Source: an uncultured Spirochaetales bacterium
GTDB lineage: Bacteria; Spirochaetota; Spirochaetia; Sphaerochaetales; Sphaerochaetaceae
Assembly (NCBI GenBank): GCA_944392695.1
Contig: CALXXN010000014.1
Location: forward strand, 1-54,987
Length of the DNA: 54,987 nucleotides
Direction of reading: 5' to 3'
This document shows, one piece after another, positions 16,630 through 24,899 of this stretch. Numbering within the stretch: the stretch's first letter is position 1; each line of letters opens with the position of its first letter. The notes under the pieces are model-generated. The model saw only the letters and a program-made list of their open reading frames with translations. It was not told the origin of the DNA and ran no database searches. A program made the translations under genes and the position numbers.

Positions 16630-17952
16630 ATGAAGAAACTTCTTGTCCTGCTTATGATCCTCTCCATAGCCCTCACCTCTGTGTTCGCAGCCGGCAGCAG
16701 CGAAAGCACCACTTCCGCAGCAGCCACTACTGAAATCACAGCCGAGGACCTGAGGAATGCGAATGTCACTCTCGAGTTCTGGCATGCCCAGACTGGTGAG
16801 AACGGCGTGGCCATGGACATGGTCGTCGACCTCTTCAACCAGACGAACGAGTACGGCATCACAGTCAACGCCACCTGCCAGGGCGGCTATACTGACACAC
16901 ACAACAAGGTCGTCAGCGCTCTCGCCGCTGGTACAGCCCCAAATGTCAGCCAGGCCTATAACAACAACATGATGACCTACATGCCAAGTGGCAAGCTCAT
17001 GGACCTGACAGACTACCTCAACGATGGTTTTGGAATCACAGCTGAGGAACTCGCCACTGTCGTCCCAAGCTACCTTGAGGAGAACAAGGCCTTCCCCGAC
17101 GGCAGGACTTATGCCACCAGCCTCGGCAAGAGCACCGAAGTCATGTTCTACAACAAGACCTTCTTCGACGAGCATGGCCTCCAGGTCCCGACGACCTACG
17201 AGGAACTCGCCACTGTTGCGAAGCAGATCAGCGAGATCACTGGCCGTCCTTCTGTCGGCTTCGACTCGATGGACAACCTCGGCATCTATGGCCCGATCAA
17301 CTTCGGTGCCCAGTATGCCGACCCACAGGGCAACCTCTACATCTTCGATGATGACAACATCGATGCGACCATGGAGTTCTACCGCTGGTGGCAGAAGGGC
17401 ATCCAGGAAGGCTACTTCCGCACAGCAGGTGAAGACCAGTACTGCTCAGGCCCCTTCAGCAATGGCACCATCATCGCCTACATCGGTTCTTCCTCCGGTA
17501 CGTCATACATCCAGCCTGATGGCTTCGAGTGCGGCGTGACCTACGCTCCAGTCGGCCCCAACCCTGCAGTCATCCAGCAGGGTGGCAACTTCTGTGGCTT
17601 CACCACAGGTGATCCGATTGTCGACCTCGCAACTAGCATCTTCCTCGAGTTCATGTACGACGCTGAGGCTTCCGGGCTCTACGCCGCCAACACCGGTTAC
17701 GCACCAAGCAACAAGGCCGGCCTTGAGACCGAGGCCTACAAGGCTTCCATCGCAGAGGGTGGTATCGCCGCTGCCGCCAAGGATGTCAGCGCGACCTACC
17801 CCGACGGAGTCCTTGCCTACGACCCAGTCTTCGAGAACAGCTATGAGACCCGTCTTGCCCTCTCCGATGTCGTTGAAGCCATCGCCTTGGACACCAACGC
17901 AGACATCGAGGCACTCATCGCTGAAGCAGAGCGCACAATCGCAGCCCTCTGA
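16630..17952 (+). CDS. ABC substrate-binding protein, UgpB-like
   Basis: Secreted binding protein of 440 aa that delivers substrate to the two permeases. A signal peptide (MKKLLVLLMILSIALTSVFA) is followed by AGSSES, with no lipobox cysteine, as common in spirochaete binding proteins. The mature start LEFWHAQTGENGVAMD and GGYTDTHNKVVSALAAGTAP resemble UgpB, which binds glycerol-3-phosphate or glycerophosphodiesters, but sugar binders share the fold, so the ligand is open. The start is set by AGGAGAAAGG. It is the last gene of the operon and is followed by a strong terminator, so it is probably the most abundant product. Confidence 0.9.
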   Translation: MKKLLVLLMILSIALTSVFAAGSSESTTSAAATTEITAEDLRNANVTLEFWHAQTGENGVAMDMVVDLFNQTNEYGITVNATCQGGYTDTHNKVVSALAAGTAPNVSQAYNNNMMTYMPSGKLMDLTDYLNDGFGITAEELATVVPSYLEENKAFPDGRTYATSLGKSTEVMFYNKTFFDEHGLQVPTTYEELATVAKQISEITGRPSVGFDSMDNLGIYGPINFGAQYADPQGNLYIFDDDNIDATMEFYRWWQKGIQEGYFRTAGEDQYCSGPFSNGTIIAYIGSSSGTSYIQPDGFECGVTYAPVGPNPAVIQQGGNFCGFTTGDPIVDLATSIFLEFMYDAEASGLYAANTGYAPSNKAGLETEAYKASIAEGGIAAAAKDVSATYPDGVLAYDPVFENSYETRLALSDVVEAIALDTNADIEALIAEAERTIAAL

Positions 17953-17977
17953 CACAGTGCTCACAAAGCCAATCAAT

Positions 17978-18009
17978 GGAAGGCCGTCCCAGGGCGGCCT
18001 TCCTTATTT
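17978..18009 (+). terminator. Terminator of the ABC operon
   Basis: GGAAGGCCG, an eight-base loop and CGGCCTTCC, then TTATTTC. It lies 25 bases after the binding-protein stop and 32 bases before the next start. Confidence 0.85.
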
Positions 18010-18034
18010 CAGAAGCTCTTGTTAAGATCATGGC

Positions 18035-18961
18035 ATGAACGCATTTGACATCATCGAACGCGAGAGCCCGAAGTACTCGAAGACCGTCATCATCGGTCAT
18101 ATCCAGCCTGATGGAGACTGCACAGGTTCTTCTCTTGGGCTCAAATACCTGCTCAAGGACAACTACGGCATAGAGGCAATCGTCATCAACCAACCACTCA
18201 AGAGCATGGGCTTCCTAGGCAGCTGGGCCGCTCCTGGCAGCATCGACTACTCTGACGCCTTCGTCATCCAGGTCGACAACTCGACCAGGGAGCGCAGTGC
18301 CGACACGGCCTTCATGGACGCCCCTGCCATCCTCAAGATCGACCACCACATCGTTGTCGACAGCTATGGACATTGGAACATAGAGGAACAACTCTCCTCC
18401 TGCTGCCAGATCATCGCCGAGCATGCGATTGCCAAGGGTCTCAAGATAGGGCAGGACGCAGCCCGTGCCCTGTACACAGGCATGGTCACAGACACAGGTA
18501 CCTTCTCCTACTCAGGTGTCGACAGCCAGACGCTGAAAGTGGCATCAATCCTCCTTGAGAGCGGCTTCGACCTCCCCTTGCTGATGTCACAGGTCAAGAG
18601 ACGCAGCTGGGCATCTGTCGAATTCACGAAATACTGCTACGACAAGCTCCAGATCAGCGAGGGAGGGATCCCCTGGCTCTATGTCACCCAGGATGTGATT
18701 GACCACTTCTGCCTCACCCCCGACATGGTCTCCCAGGCCCTCTCAGTGATGAGGGACATCGATGGACATCCAATCTACGTGCTCTTCGCCGACCTCAATG
18801 GCAAGGTGCGGGTCGAATTCCGTTCAGATAGGATCCGTATCGTCGATGTCGCAGTGAAGTTCGGTGGCGGTGGCCATGAATGCGCCTGTGGCGCCCGCCT
18901 CGCCTCCCCTGACACCATTCCAGATGTGGTCAAGGAACTCGAGAAATACATGCCACAATGA
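18035..18961 (+). CDS. nrnA: DHH-family phosphoesterase, NrnA-like
   Basis: Cytoplasmic enzyme of 308 aa of the NrnA type, which degrades very short RNA (nanoRNA) and often removes the 3'-phosphate of pAp. DHH motifs: GHIQPDGDCTG with His22, Asp26 and Asp28; Asp81 in VIQVDNS; the DHH signature IDHH at 102-105; and Asp in TGMVTDTGTF. The DHHA1 nucleotide-binding domain ends in FGGGGHECACGARL. All metal-binding positions expected are present. It is a single-gene unit between two hairpin terminators. Function is known for the family; dual activity here is inferred. Confidence 0.88.
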   Translation: MNAFDIIERESPKYSKTVIIGHIQPDGDCTGSSLGLKYLLKDNYGIEAIVINQPLKSMGFLGSWAAPGSIDYSDAFVIQVDNSTRERSADTAFMDAPAILKIDHHIVVDSYGHWNIEEQLSSCCQIIAEHAIAKGLKIGQDAARALYTGMVTDTGTFSYSGVDSQTLKVASILLESGFDLPLLMSQVKRRSWASVEFTKYCYDKLQISEGGIPWLYVTQDVIDHFCLTPDMVSQALSVMRDIDGHPIYVLFADLNGKVRVEFRSDRIRIVDVAVKFGGGGHECACGARLASPDTIPDVVKELEKYMPQ

Positions 18962-18971
18962 ACCAAGGATG

Positions 18972-19005
18972 AAGCCTCCTCTGTACAGTGCATGGGAGGC
19001 TTTTC
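18972..19005 (+). terminator. Terminator after nrnA
   Basis: AAGCCTCC, a 15-base loop and GGAGGCTT followed by TTCC, beginning ten bases after the nrnA stop. Confidence 0.75.
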
Positions 19006-19082
19006 CGTAAATCCTTAAACACCAGGAAACCTCATTTGATAAGGTCAAGACAGGTGTTGGAATGCAGTCCTCATCTGGTTCC

Positions 19083-19104
19083 ATCGGTAAGAATTTTTAC
19101 CGAT
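19083..19104. promoter_or_regulatory. Perfect inverted repeat upstream of kptA
   Basis: ATCGGTAA, six bases, TTACCGAT: eight of eight paired. It lies 86 bases before the kptA start and 120 bases after nrnA. There is no T-run in either direction, so an operator or RNA hairpin is more likely than a terminator. Confidence 0.45.
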
Positions 19105-19189
19105 GACAGCCAAAGGTCCTGACTTCACTTGGTACAGGGGCGGTGTTACCATCCACTTATGAGTATTGAAATATGGATGGTGAAGAGCG

Positions 19190-19744
19190 ATGAGAAGTGA
19201 AGAGGATCTCGTTCGGCTGTCAAAGACAGTGGCCTACGCCTTGCGCCATGATCCGGAAGCCTTCGGCCTCCACCCTGCCACTGATGGATCTGTAGCTGTA
19301 AACGACTTATTGGAAGGTCTGTCAAAGCATCTAGGGAAACCATTCAAGATGGAAGACCTCGATGCCGTCCTTTCAATGAAGGGTAAGAAACGCTTCATCC
19401 TTGAAGATGGTAGGATAAGGGCTTACTACGGTCACAGTTTCAAAACGGAGGTCGAACGGACCTGCATCGAACCTCCAGAAATCCTATACCATGCCACGAG
19501 TCACAAGGCCCTCCCTGTGATACTCCGTGAAGGCCTCAAGCCTATGAACCGACAGCATGTCCACCTGGCATCCACCAAGAAGACAGCCCTGGATGCAGGC
19601 AGACGCCGTGACAGCGATCCCCCCCTCCTACAGGTCAGGGCCCACGATGCCTGGCAAGATGGCATCCATTTCTACCAAGGCAACGAGGACATTTGCATGT
19701 CGGATCCAATCCCACCTGCTTATATCTCAATGAACGAAGACTGA
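19190..19744 (+). CDS. kptA: RNA 2'-phosphotransferase, Tpt1/KptA family
   Basis: Enzyme of 184 aa that uses NAD+ to remove an internal 2'-phosphate from RNA. The N-terminal winged domain carries LSKTVAYALRHDPE with Arg19 and His20 of the Arg-His-Arg-Arg set, and LHPATDGSVAVNDLL. The ADP-ribosyl-transferase-like C-terminal domain begins at LYHATS and contains VHLAST, with HFYQGNEDICMSD near the end. The length is normal. Bacteria lack the tRNA-splicing pathway this enzyme serves in yeast, so its substrate here is unknown; ADP-ribosylation of RNA or DNA ends has been proposed for the family. It is monocistronic. Confidence 0.92.
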   Translation: MRSEEDLVRLSKTVAYALRHDPEAFGLHPATDGSVAVNDLLEGLSKHLGKPFKMEDLDAVLSMKGKKRFILEDGRIRAYYGHSFKTEVERTCIEPPEILYHATSHKALPVILREGLKPMNRQHVHLASTKKTALDAGRRRDSDPPLLQVRAHDAWQDGIHFYQGNEDICMSDPIPPAYISMNED

Positions 19745-19977
19745 TTCAGCCTCAACACCTGGATCCCTCTCCGCATGCAGGCTCCTGGCTGAAATGTGTT
19801 TTCAGGATGGAAAGTCCAAAGATGACACATTGTTTGACAGCCTCATCACCCCTAAACGTACATATCAATAAGAATCTACCTTTTCATCTTTCAAAGTATC
19901 TAACAACTTAAAATCATATCATATATGCACATGTGTTCGTATGTAAGAAATCCCACAATGTTTCTATCAAAAGAATC
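19745..19977. other. Intergenic, AT-rich, no gene seen
   Basis: Between the kptA stop and the promoter of the next gene the sequence is AT-rich after about 19840. It contains no ORF with a ribosome site and no strong hairpin that I can find. Confidence 0.5.
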
Positions 19978-20005
19978 TTGACACTTATCAATGCTTCTAT
20001 ATACA
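19978..20005 (+). promoter_or_regulatory. Strong sigma-70 type promoter
   Basis: TTGACA (19978-19983), a 16-base spacer and TATACA (20000-20005), 38 bases before the binding-protein ATG, which has AGGAGG. Confidence 0.7.
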
Positions 20006-20042
20006 GTAACAGCATCAGCCATGCTGACAGGAGGTCCAAACC

Positions 20043-21014
20043 ATGATCAAGAAGCTTTCCACCATATTCATCGTAATGCTCATCACACTCACGACGCTAT
20101 GTGCCCAAGCGGCAAGCGAAGAGGAGGGACCAATCCGGATCGGGATATCAAAGCTGATGGCTCACCCCGCACTTGATTTGATAGAACAGGGCATACAGGA
20201 CCATCTCAACCAGGTTGGAATCGATGCTGTCTTCAATACACAGAATGCGAATGGGGACATTGCGACAGCATCATCAATCGCCCAGCTCTTCAAGAGTGAA
20301 GGATGCGATATCGTAGTCGGCATAGCCACACCTACGGCGCAAGCGCTTGCGAATGTCTTCACGGACATCCCTGTCGTCTATGCCACAGTCACTGATGTCG
20401 AGGCTGCGGGTCTTGCAGGGCTTGCCAATGTATGTGGCACATCAGATGCGGTCCCACTGCAAGAACATTTCAATTTGATTGAGGATGTCGTTGGGGCATC
20501 ATCCATCGGCATGGTCTACACAGCAGGAGAAGCCAATGGGCTTTCCATGATGGAAGGCATGAGGGCGGTTTGCGAAGCCACTGGTGTGGACTTCGTCTCA
20601 GCATCTGTTTCCAACTCGTCAGAAGTGCGCACAGCCGCCCTCTCGATTGTCGACAGGGTCGATGCGATGTACATCTCTACTGACAACACCGTGATCAGCG
20701 CCGTCAACACACTTGCCGAAGTCTGTCTCGAACATGGGGTCCCCCTGTTCAGCGCTGACACTACATCATCCTTTGGCAGCTCAGTACTCATCGCCGGTGG
20801 ATTCGACTACTACAAATCAGGTCTGCAGACAGGGGAGATCGTCGAACGCATATTGAATGGCGAAGAGCCATCTGAAATCGGCACTGTCTATCTTGCCGAC
20901 CTCGAATATTATGTCGACCTTGATGTCGCAGACGCCCTGGGAATCACAATCCCTGAAGAGATCCTTGAGAACGCTGCCTATATCATGCGGAACGGGGAGA
21001 ACACTATAGGCTGA
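20043..21014 (+). CDS. Orphan ABC substrate-binding protein, TrpX/ABC_sub_bind family
   Basis: Periplasmic or lipid-anchored binding protein of 323 aa. The signal peptide MIKKLSTIFIVMLITLTTLC contains a possible relaxed lipobox (TTLC), and the mature part starts AASEEEG. The fold follows PF04392: IRIGISKLMAHPALDLIEQG, CDIVVGIATPTAQAL, then GMVYTAGEANG and ISTDNTVISAVNTLA. In streptococci a relative supplies tryptophan, but ligands vary. The usual permease and ATPase are absent, so it either uses components elsewhere or acts as a sensor. Its 3' end overlaps the convergent deacetylase gene by 11 bases. Confidence 0.87.
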   Translation: MIKKLSTIFIVMLITLTTLCAQAASEEEGPIRIGISKLMAHPALDLIEQGIQDHLNQVGIDAVFNTQNANGDIATASSIAQLFKSEGCDIVVGIATPTAQALANVFTDIPVVYATVTDVEAAGLAGLANVCGTSDAVPLQEHFNLIEDVVGASSIGMVYTAGEANGLSMMEGMRAVCEATGVDFVSASVSNSSEVRTAALSIVDRVDAMYISTDNTVISAVNTLAEVCLEHGVPLFSADTTSSFGSSVLIAGGFDYYKSGLQTGEIVERILNGEEPSEIGTVYLADLEYYVDLDVADALGITIPEEILENAAYIMRNGENTIG

Positions 21015-21828
21015 CCATGCTTCCTGGCTCCACTTTGACTGTCCGGCCGTCACTCTGGAGCCATACAGGTATCGAGCAAGGGTTCTCGACAATGGAACAG
21101 TCGGCGCTGAAACGCAACCTTGAGAGTGCCTCCATGTAGTCATGAATCTCTATGTTGGTGGCATACCAGATATCCTCATGGCCACCTGCGAAGGCGGCGA
21201 AGTCTTCAATCAGGTTCCAGTTGCCGTTCTTTGGGAACTCGAAGCTATGGCCCCAGACATAGAGAAGGCAGAGGCGGCGTGGATTCTCCAGACGCACAAG
21301 CTCCCCGGCCTTCTCCATCAGATGGTTGTCATGGTGGCAGGTCGGATTCCACATCATGTAGTCCTCAGGCAGTGTGAATGAAAGGCTGTCGGCAACTGTC
21401 CTGGCATAAGCAAGGCCCAACGATGGAAGCAGGGCCGCCAGGGAACTATCACAACAGCCATTTGGCCAGGCAAAGCCTCTGACAGGACGGCCTATGACGG
21501 ATTCTATGAAACGCCTGTCCTCCATGACCTCATAAACAACGCGGGATGATGGGCAACGGGTCAAGGTTGGATGGCTGTAGCTGTGACTTGCCACTTCAAA
21601 GCCCTCGTAGACCTCTTTCCACCGCTCAGGAGGAAGCACCTCAGGGTCATCCTGCCAGAGTCCTGAACAGACATTGAAGGTCGCCTTCAGGCCATGGCGG
21701 CGGAAGATATCGGCAAGGCGCTCATCTTCCACGTGCCCATCGTCGTAACTCAATGTCATGGCCTTGTAACGGCCACCGGGGAACATCATGAGGACATCTT
21801 TCAGCTTCATAACGAAAGATTTTACCAT
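21004..21828 (-). CDS. Polysaccharide deacetylase (NodB homology)
   Basis: Enzyme of 274 aa of carbohydrate esterase family 4, which removes N- or O-acetyl groups from glycans. AMTLSYDDGHVEDE gives the catalytic Asp29 and metal-binding Asp30, and ASHSYSHPTL gives His82 and His86. No signal peptide is visible, so a cytoplasmic or intracellular glycan substrate is possible. The start at 21828 is selected by AAGGGGG five bases upstream; longer frames to 22020 run into the divergent gene. It is 54 bases from the divergent DUF4954 gene, so the two are probably co-regulated. Confidence 0.85.
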   Translation of the reverse strand: MVKSFVMKLKDVLMMFPGGRYKAMTLSYDDGHVEDERLADIFRRHGLKATFNVCSGLWQDDPEVLPPERWKEVYEGFEVASHSYSHPTLTRCPSSRVVYEVMEDRRFIESVIGRPVRGFAWPNGCCDSSLAALLPSLGLAYARTVADSLSFTLPEDYMMWNPTCHHDNHLMEKAGELVRLENPRRLCLLYVWGHSFEFPKNGNWNLIEDFAAFAGGHEDIWYATNIEIHDYMEALSRLRFSADCSIVENPCSIPVWLQSDGRTVKVEPGSMVSL

Positions 21829-21882
21829 CCCGGCCCCCTTCCTTCCATAGACAGCCAGTCCCATAGGGTACATAGTTCTCCC

Positions 21883-24030
21883 ATGGAAGAAAGCAACCTC
21901 GTGACACTCGCCCCACTTGAGGGCTTCGGACATGGCTTCGTGCCAGAACGCTTCCTCGCCGATGGCATGGATGGTGACCACTTCCGTTTCGAACGCGTCA
22001 GCATGGAGGGCTACCGGCATCTCACTGCCGAAGAAATCGAAAGCCTCAAGGCCTATGGCAACAGCTCACCCAACTGGGATGATGTGTATGTCAAAGACCC
22101 CTTCGACCCATCAACGGTCAGGAGGACTTCGTTATGGGGGCTCTGCCGACTCGGCCCATTCGAGAAGCTGATGATCAGCTACCATGACTTCCATGTCGAG
22201 ACAGGAATCACTGACAGCAGGATCATCAGTAGCGACATCCTGGCAAACGCTGCCGTCCACAACTGCCCCTATGTCAGCAACTACATCATAGGAGAGGAGT
22301 CGATCGTCTACCGGGTAGGAGAACTCCAGACGACCAATCATGCGAAGTTCGGTGCAGGTGTGGTCAAAGAAGGCGAAGAGGAATCTGTCAGGGTCACAAT
22401 CGACCTGATGAATGAAGCAGGAGGCCGGGAAGTCATGGCCTTCCCAGGGATGAACACAGCGGATGCCTGGCTCTGGGCGAAGAAAAGAGACCATGGACGC
22501 TTGATGGAACGTTTCAAGGACTTCACTGAAGATGTGGTCACTGCGAAACGTGGTGTCTATGGTGAAGTAGGACGCCACAGTGTGATCAAGAGCTGCCACA
22601 TCATCAAGGATGTGATGTTCGGACCAGGATGCTATGTGAAAGGTTGCAACAAACTCAAGAACCTTACGATAGATTCAAGTGAGGAAGAGCCAGTACAACT
22701 GGGAGAAGGGATAGAACTGGTCAATGGGATTGTCGGCCGGGGCAGCCGTGTCTTCTACGGTTGCAAGGCGATCCGCTTCGTCATCACGACGCACTGCAAT
22801 GTGAAGTACGGTGCAAGACTGCTCCATACCTTCCTGGGAGACAACAGTACAATCAGCTGCTGCGAAGTCCTCAACAACCTTGTCTTCCCCTTCCACGAGG
22901 AACACCATAACAACTCCTTCCTGATCGCCTCACTTGTCATGGGACAGTCGAACATGGCCGCAGGTGCGACGGTAGGATCCAACCACAACAGCAGGGGCAA
23001 TGATGGCGAGCTCGTCGCAGGGCGTGGATTCTGGCCTGCCCTATCGTCAACAGTGAAGCACGACAGTCGTTTCGCCTCCTATGTACTGCTGACAAAGGGG
23101 AACTATCCTAGCGAGCTGGATATCAGGCTACCCTTCTCCATGGTCACTGACAACCAAGACAAGGGCCGGCGGGAGATAATGCCTGCCTACTGGTGGATGT
23201 ACAACATGTACGCCCTTGCCAGGAACTCCTGGAAATTCTCTGTCAGGGACAAACGCCATGACAAGCCTGTAATGATTGAAACAGACTTCCTCGCCCCTGA
23301 CACAGCCTGGGAGATCATCGAGGCGGTCCGCCTGCTTGAACTTTGGTGTGGACACAGTGCGATGCCCCATGCGGTGATGGATGACAAGGAAGCCCAAAGC
23401 CTTGGGCAACGCCTGCTCTCACAGGGTGGACGCCTTGGCTTCGATGTCTTCGCAGAAGGTGTTGAGCGCAGCCCCTTTCCTGTCAAGATCCTCAAGCCAT
23501 CGAAGGCATGGAAGGCCTACCATGAGATGTTGCTGTTCTATGGAATGAAGACCGTCTCATGCTATGCACTGCGGCATGGGCTCAGCTTCCATGAGGCCTT
23601 GAAGGAAGATGCCAAGCTATACCGCTTCGAGAACATGGGCGGCCAGCTCGTACCTTCATGGAGACTTGATGCCCTCATCAACGATGTCGAATCTGGACGG
23701 GTAGGCTCATGGGACTCAATGCACGCATCATACAAGGAACTTGCGAGACTCTATGATGAGGACAGGCTTGAGAACGCATCTGCCATTCTTGGCTTCCTTG
23801 CAAGTAAGGAAGGAAAACAAATCGAAGACCTCTTCCCATCATGGGACAGGGAATGCCAGAGGCTGAATGGATGGATCCAAGATGAGGCGGTGAAGACAAA
23901 GCTCAAGGATTATTCGAACGCTTTCCGTCATATAACCTATGACAACGAGGCTGAACGGGAGGCCGTGCTAGGCTCCCCTGCATCTTCAGTCAACTTCACC
24001 CTACCTCATTATGACAAAACAGCTTGGTGA
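21883..24030 (+). CDS. DUF4954 protein (left-handed beta-helix, nucleotidyltransferase-like)
   Basis: Large protein of 715 aa of the DUF4954 family, known from Bacteroidetes and spirochaetes and without an assigned reaction. From about residue 90 it has the family pattern of hexapeptide-like turns (GVYGEVGRHSVIKSCHIIKD, VGRGSRVFYGCKAIRF, LGDNSTISCCEVL) and the motif AGATVGSNHNSRGNDGE. The C-terminal 200 residues are helical. The ATG at 21883 is used because codon use is typical from there; the ribosome site is weak. Codon 41 (22003) is the alternative start. It may act on a sugar nucleotide with the divergent deacetylase; this is inference. Confidence 0.8.
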   Translation: MEESNLVTLAPLEGFGHGFVPERFLADGMDGDHFRFERVSMEGYRHLTAEEIESLKAYGNSSPNWDDVYVKDPFDPSTVRRTSLWGLCRLGPFEKLMISYHDFHVETGITDSRIISSDILANAAVHNCPYVSNYIIGEESIVYRVGELQTTNHAKFGAGVVKEGEEESVRVTIDLMNEAGGREVMAFPGMNTADAWLWAKKRDHGRLMERFKDFTEDVVTAKRGVYGEVGRHSVIKSCHIIKDVMFGPGCYVKGCNKLKNLTIDSSEEEPVQLGEGIELVNGIVGRGSRVFYGCKAIRFVITTHCNVKYGARLLHTFLGDNSTISCCEVLNNLVFPFHEEHHNNSFLIASLVMGQSNMAAGATVGSNHNSRGNDGELVAGRGFWPALSSTVKHDSRFASYVLLTKGNYPSELDIRLPFSMVTDNQDKGRREIMPAYWWMYNMYALARNSWKFSVRDKRHDKPVMIETDFLAPDTAWEIIEAVRLLELWCGHSAMPHAVMDDKEAQSLGQRLLSQGGRLGFDVFAEGVERSPFPVKILKPSKAWKAYHEMLLFYGMKTVSCYALRHGLSFHEALKEDAKLYRFENMGGQLVPSWRLDALINDVESGRVGSWDSMHASYKELARLYDEDRLENASAILGFLASKEGKQIEDLFPSWDRECQRLNGWIQDEAVKTKLKDYSNAFRHITYDNEAEREAVLGSPASSVNFTLPHYDKTAW

Positions 24031-24038
24031 ATTAAGAA

Positions 24039-24070
24039 GGGGGCCTTCCTAATCAGGAAAGCCCCCTCAT
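24039..24070. terminator. Bidirectional terminator
   Basis: GGGGGCcTTCCT, loop AATC, AGGAAaGCCCCC, then TCATC. It lies between the DUF4954 stop and the convergent PepSY gene. Confidence 0.75.
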
Positions 24071-24087
24071 CATGTCAACGCACTATC

Positions 24088-24801
24088 TCAGTCCCAGCGG
24101 TCGCGCTCCCAGTCGAGGAAGCGGCCTGTGGCGGCATCGATCTCGAACTCGTACTCATAGCGGTCAGTCCAGAGGCTGCCCTCGTAGATGATGCGTCCGT
24201 CATCGCGGTCCTCACGGATGCGGACATCTTCAGCACGTGCCCCATCCACACGTTCCAGTACCAGTGATGTGGCCTCATCGATGCTGATCAGGTCCGACTG
24301 GTCAGGCACACGCTCCCTGTCAGCTTCCAGGACAGAACCATCAACAGCATCAATCTTGTAGGTGTAGGCCCAGCCTCCAGCGGTGAAGGAGACTTCATAA
24401 GCCATCCTCCTGTCATCCCGGTCAAGGCGGATGCGGTAGTCATCACTGGATGCTCCAGAGTCTGTGAATGCCGCCTGGAGGGCCTCCGCTTCAGTAAGGA
24501 CGATGTCATTCGAAGCACCAGAACGGCTGAAACGGTCACGGCTCACAGAAAGGATGCTGCCATCAGCTGCGCTGATCACATAATCGTATTCCCAGTCTCC
24601 TGAGAAGAACTCGACTTCATAGACAACGATTCCGTCATCACGGTCCCTCTCGATCCTGCTGCGGCTGACAGATGAGGAATCCAGGGCTGCATCAGACAGG
24701 GCAGCCTGGAGGGCCTGGTCGCGGCTGATGTCAACAGCGGCAAGTGTCGTCACCGCAAGTGCGGCTATCAGGATCATGAGGAATGTCTTCTTAGCTTTCA
24801 T
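24088..24801 (-). CDS. Secreted protein with three PepSY domains
   Basis: Exported protein of 237 aa. The signal peptide MKAKKTFLMILIAALAVTTLAA is followed by three copies of the PepSY unit: ISRDQALQAAL..YEVEFFSGDWEYDYVI, TEAEALQAAF..YEVSFTAGGWAYTYKI and SIDEATSLVL..YEGSLWTDRYEYEFEI, each ending in ADGS or AATG followed by L. PepSY domains are linked to protease inhibition and envelope homeostasis. It begins 98 bases after the histidine kinase stop with AAGGAGAAAAAG before the ATG, and is probably the output or sensor partner of the two-component system. Confidence 0.85.
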   Translation of the reverse strand: MKAKKTFLMILIAALAVTTLAAVDISRDQALQAALSDAALDSSSVSRSRIERDRDDGIVVYEVEFFSGDWEYDYVISAADGSILSVSRDRFSRSGASNDIVLTEAEALQAAFTDSGASSDDYRIRLDRDDRRMAYEVSFTAGGWAYTYKIDAVDGSVLEADRERVPDQSDLISIDEATSLVLERVDGARAEDVRIREDRDDGRIIYEGSLWTDRYEYEFEIDAATGRFLDWERDRWD

Positions 24802-24899
24802 ATCTTTTTCTCCTTGTTTTTTTCCTATTCTTGATGACCCCATTGTCGGGGATGTAAATTAAAGCAAAATTAGATCCATCACATTTTCAAAGATAATCA

